Source: Nocardiopsis xinjiangensis YIM 90004
GTDB lineage: Bacteria; Actinomycetota; Actinomycetes; Streptosporangiales; Streptosporangiaceae
Direction of reading: 5' to 3'
Assembly (NCBI RefSeq): GCF_000341145.1
Contig: NZ_ANBE01000046.1
Span: 34,866-67,320 of the forward strand
Length of the DNA: 32,455 bases
Part shown: positions 31,823-32,455 of the stretch, one piece after another
How the letters are laid out: every line of letters begins with the position of its first letter
Position numbering within the stretch: the first letter of the stretch is position 1
Position numbers and translations under genes: made by a program
The notes under the pieces: model-generated
Seen by the model: the letters and a program-made list of their open reading frames with translations, nothing else
Databases searched by the model: none
What the model was told of the DNA's origin: nothing

Positions 31823-32455
31823 CTACCGGTAACCGAACAACTGTGTCCACGCGTTGCCGGACTCACCGACCCCGATCGTCTGCAGGTCGCAGTTGAGGAT
31901 GTTGTCCCTGTGGCCCGGGCTGTTCATCCAGGACTCCATGACCTGCTCGGCGGTCTGCTGGCCCTTGGCCACGTTCTCGGCGCCCCAGGCGCTGTAACCG
32001 TGGCGCTCGGCGCGATCGCCGGGCCCTTCGCCGTCGGGGCTCTGGTGGGCCATGTAGTCGCGCTCGTCCATGTCCTCGCTGTGCTCCTGTGCGGCGGCGG
32101 TCAGCCGGGGCTCGGAGGAGACCGGGCCGCAGCCGTTCTGGGAGCGCTCGGAGTTGACGATCGTGACGACCTCTTCGGCCATCGGGCTGGAGGAGGTACT
32201 GGCCTCGCCCCCGCCGCCACCGGATCCGCCGCCACCGGAACCGTTGCCGCCGTCACCACCACCGTCGTCGCCGTCATCGCCGTCATCGCCGTCGTCGGAG
32301 CCGGCCTCCTCGTCCTCGGGGGAGGAGGAAGCGGTCACTTGCGCGCCCTGGGGTTCGCTGTCCCCGGTGGGGGAGGAGTCCTCGGGGGCGCCGGTGGGGT
32401 CGTCGAAGAACTCGTCGTCGGAGGAGGCGTCGGGTACGGACCTCTCGTTGCTCAT
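31823..32455 (-). CDS. CAP (SCP/PR-1-like) domain protein, 5' end probably cut off
   Basis: At least 210 residues are encoded. The ATG at the very edge (32455) gives MSNERSVPDASSDDEFF, which has no signal peptide, so the true start and a membrane or signal segment probably lie outside the window. Residues 1-90 are a low-complexity linker rich in Asp, Ser and then Gly. Residues about 92-210 form a bacterial CAP domain: VVTIVNSERSQNGCGPVSSEPRLTAAAQEHSEDM (His in AAQEHSEDM), HQSPDGEGPGDRAERHGYSAWGAENVAKG, and VMESWMNSPGHRDNILNCDLQTIGVG. The two Cys may form a disulfide. Such proteins are extracellular, but their function in actinomycetes is mostly unknown. Confidence 0.88.
   Translation of the reverse strand: MSNERSVPDASSDDEFFDDPTGAPEDSSPTGDSEPQGAQVTASSSPEDEEAGSDDGDDGDDGDDGGGDGGNGSGGGGSGGGGGEASTSSSPMAEEVVTIVNSERSQNGCGPVSSEPRLTAAAQEHSEDMDERDYMAHQSPDGEGPGDRAERHGYSAWGAENVAKGQQTAEQVMESWMNSPGHRDNILNCDLQTIGVGESGNAWTQLFGYR

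Overview
The window is G+C-rich, densely coded DNA with the codon bias of a high-G+C actinomycete. The actinobacterial DUF3097/hrcA/dnaJ2/rsmE neighbourhood, a PhoH-YbeY-CorC-Era block, a SigE-type sigma factor and a long-form leuA behind a leucine leader peptide all fit a Streptomyces- or Nocardiopsis-like organism. Nocardiopsis or another Streptosporangiales member is my best guess, but no rRNA is present to test it. I see no tRNA, rRNA, CRISPR array, insertion sequence or prophage gene.

Region 1 (1-12,880) is chromosomal housekeeping. It holds the 3' end of a hemW-like gene, two DUF4870 membrane proteins with Pro/Gly/Gln-rich tails (one carrying 150-bp tandem repeats), a DUF3097 protein, and hrcA-dnaJ-rsmE preceded by a near-perfect CIRCE operator. 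A SigE-family sigma factor with a probable membrane partner and a HIT protein follow. The region ends with the run phoH, ybeY, corC-like, a cytidine-deaminase-like pseudoenzyme and era, of which ybeY through era are tightly coupled. Strong bidirectional hairpin terminators close the region.

Region 2 (12,880-26,860) is a purine/allantoin catabolism locus. Urate oxidase, HIU hydrolase and OHCU decarboxylase take urate to S-allantoin. Allantoinase and allantoicase take allantoin to ureidoglycolate plus urea. Hydroxypyruvate isomerase, tartronate-semialdehyde reductase and a divergent glyoxylate carboligase assimilate glyoxylate into glycerate. An NCS2 permease probably imports the purine. An IclR-family regulator (AllR-like) and a LysR-family regulator are embedded. 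A DUF6986 aldolase-superfamily gene sits first in the allantoinase operon and may act on glyoxylate. Ureidoglycolate lyase, malate synthase, urease and xanthine dehydrogenase are not in the window. Several promoters here carry related inverted or direct repeats that look like regulator operators.

Region 3 (26,860-32,455) holds a small winged-helix regulator coupled to a six-helix membrane protein with palindromic operators upstream, a secreted M14 zinc carboxypeptidase, a long intergenic region, leuA with its Leu-rich leader peptide, and the 3' part of a CAP-domain protein gene.

The most unusual items are: a glyoxylate carboligase with Glu at the position where the characterised enzyme has Val51; a divergent dispersed element, including an exact 20-nt block, shared by the upstream regions of gcl and leuA; tandem 21-bp-spaced operators before hyi; and an allantoinase gene whose only Shine-Dalgarno sequence is separated from its start codon by a hairpin. 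No wholly new multi-gene system is evident.
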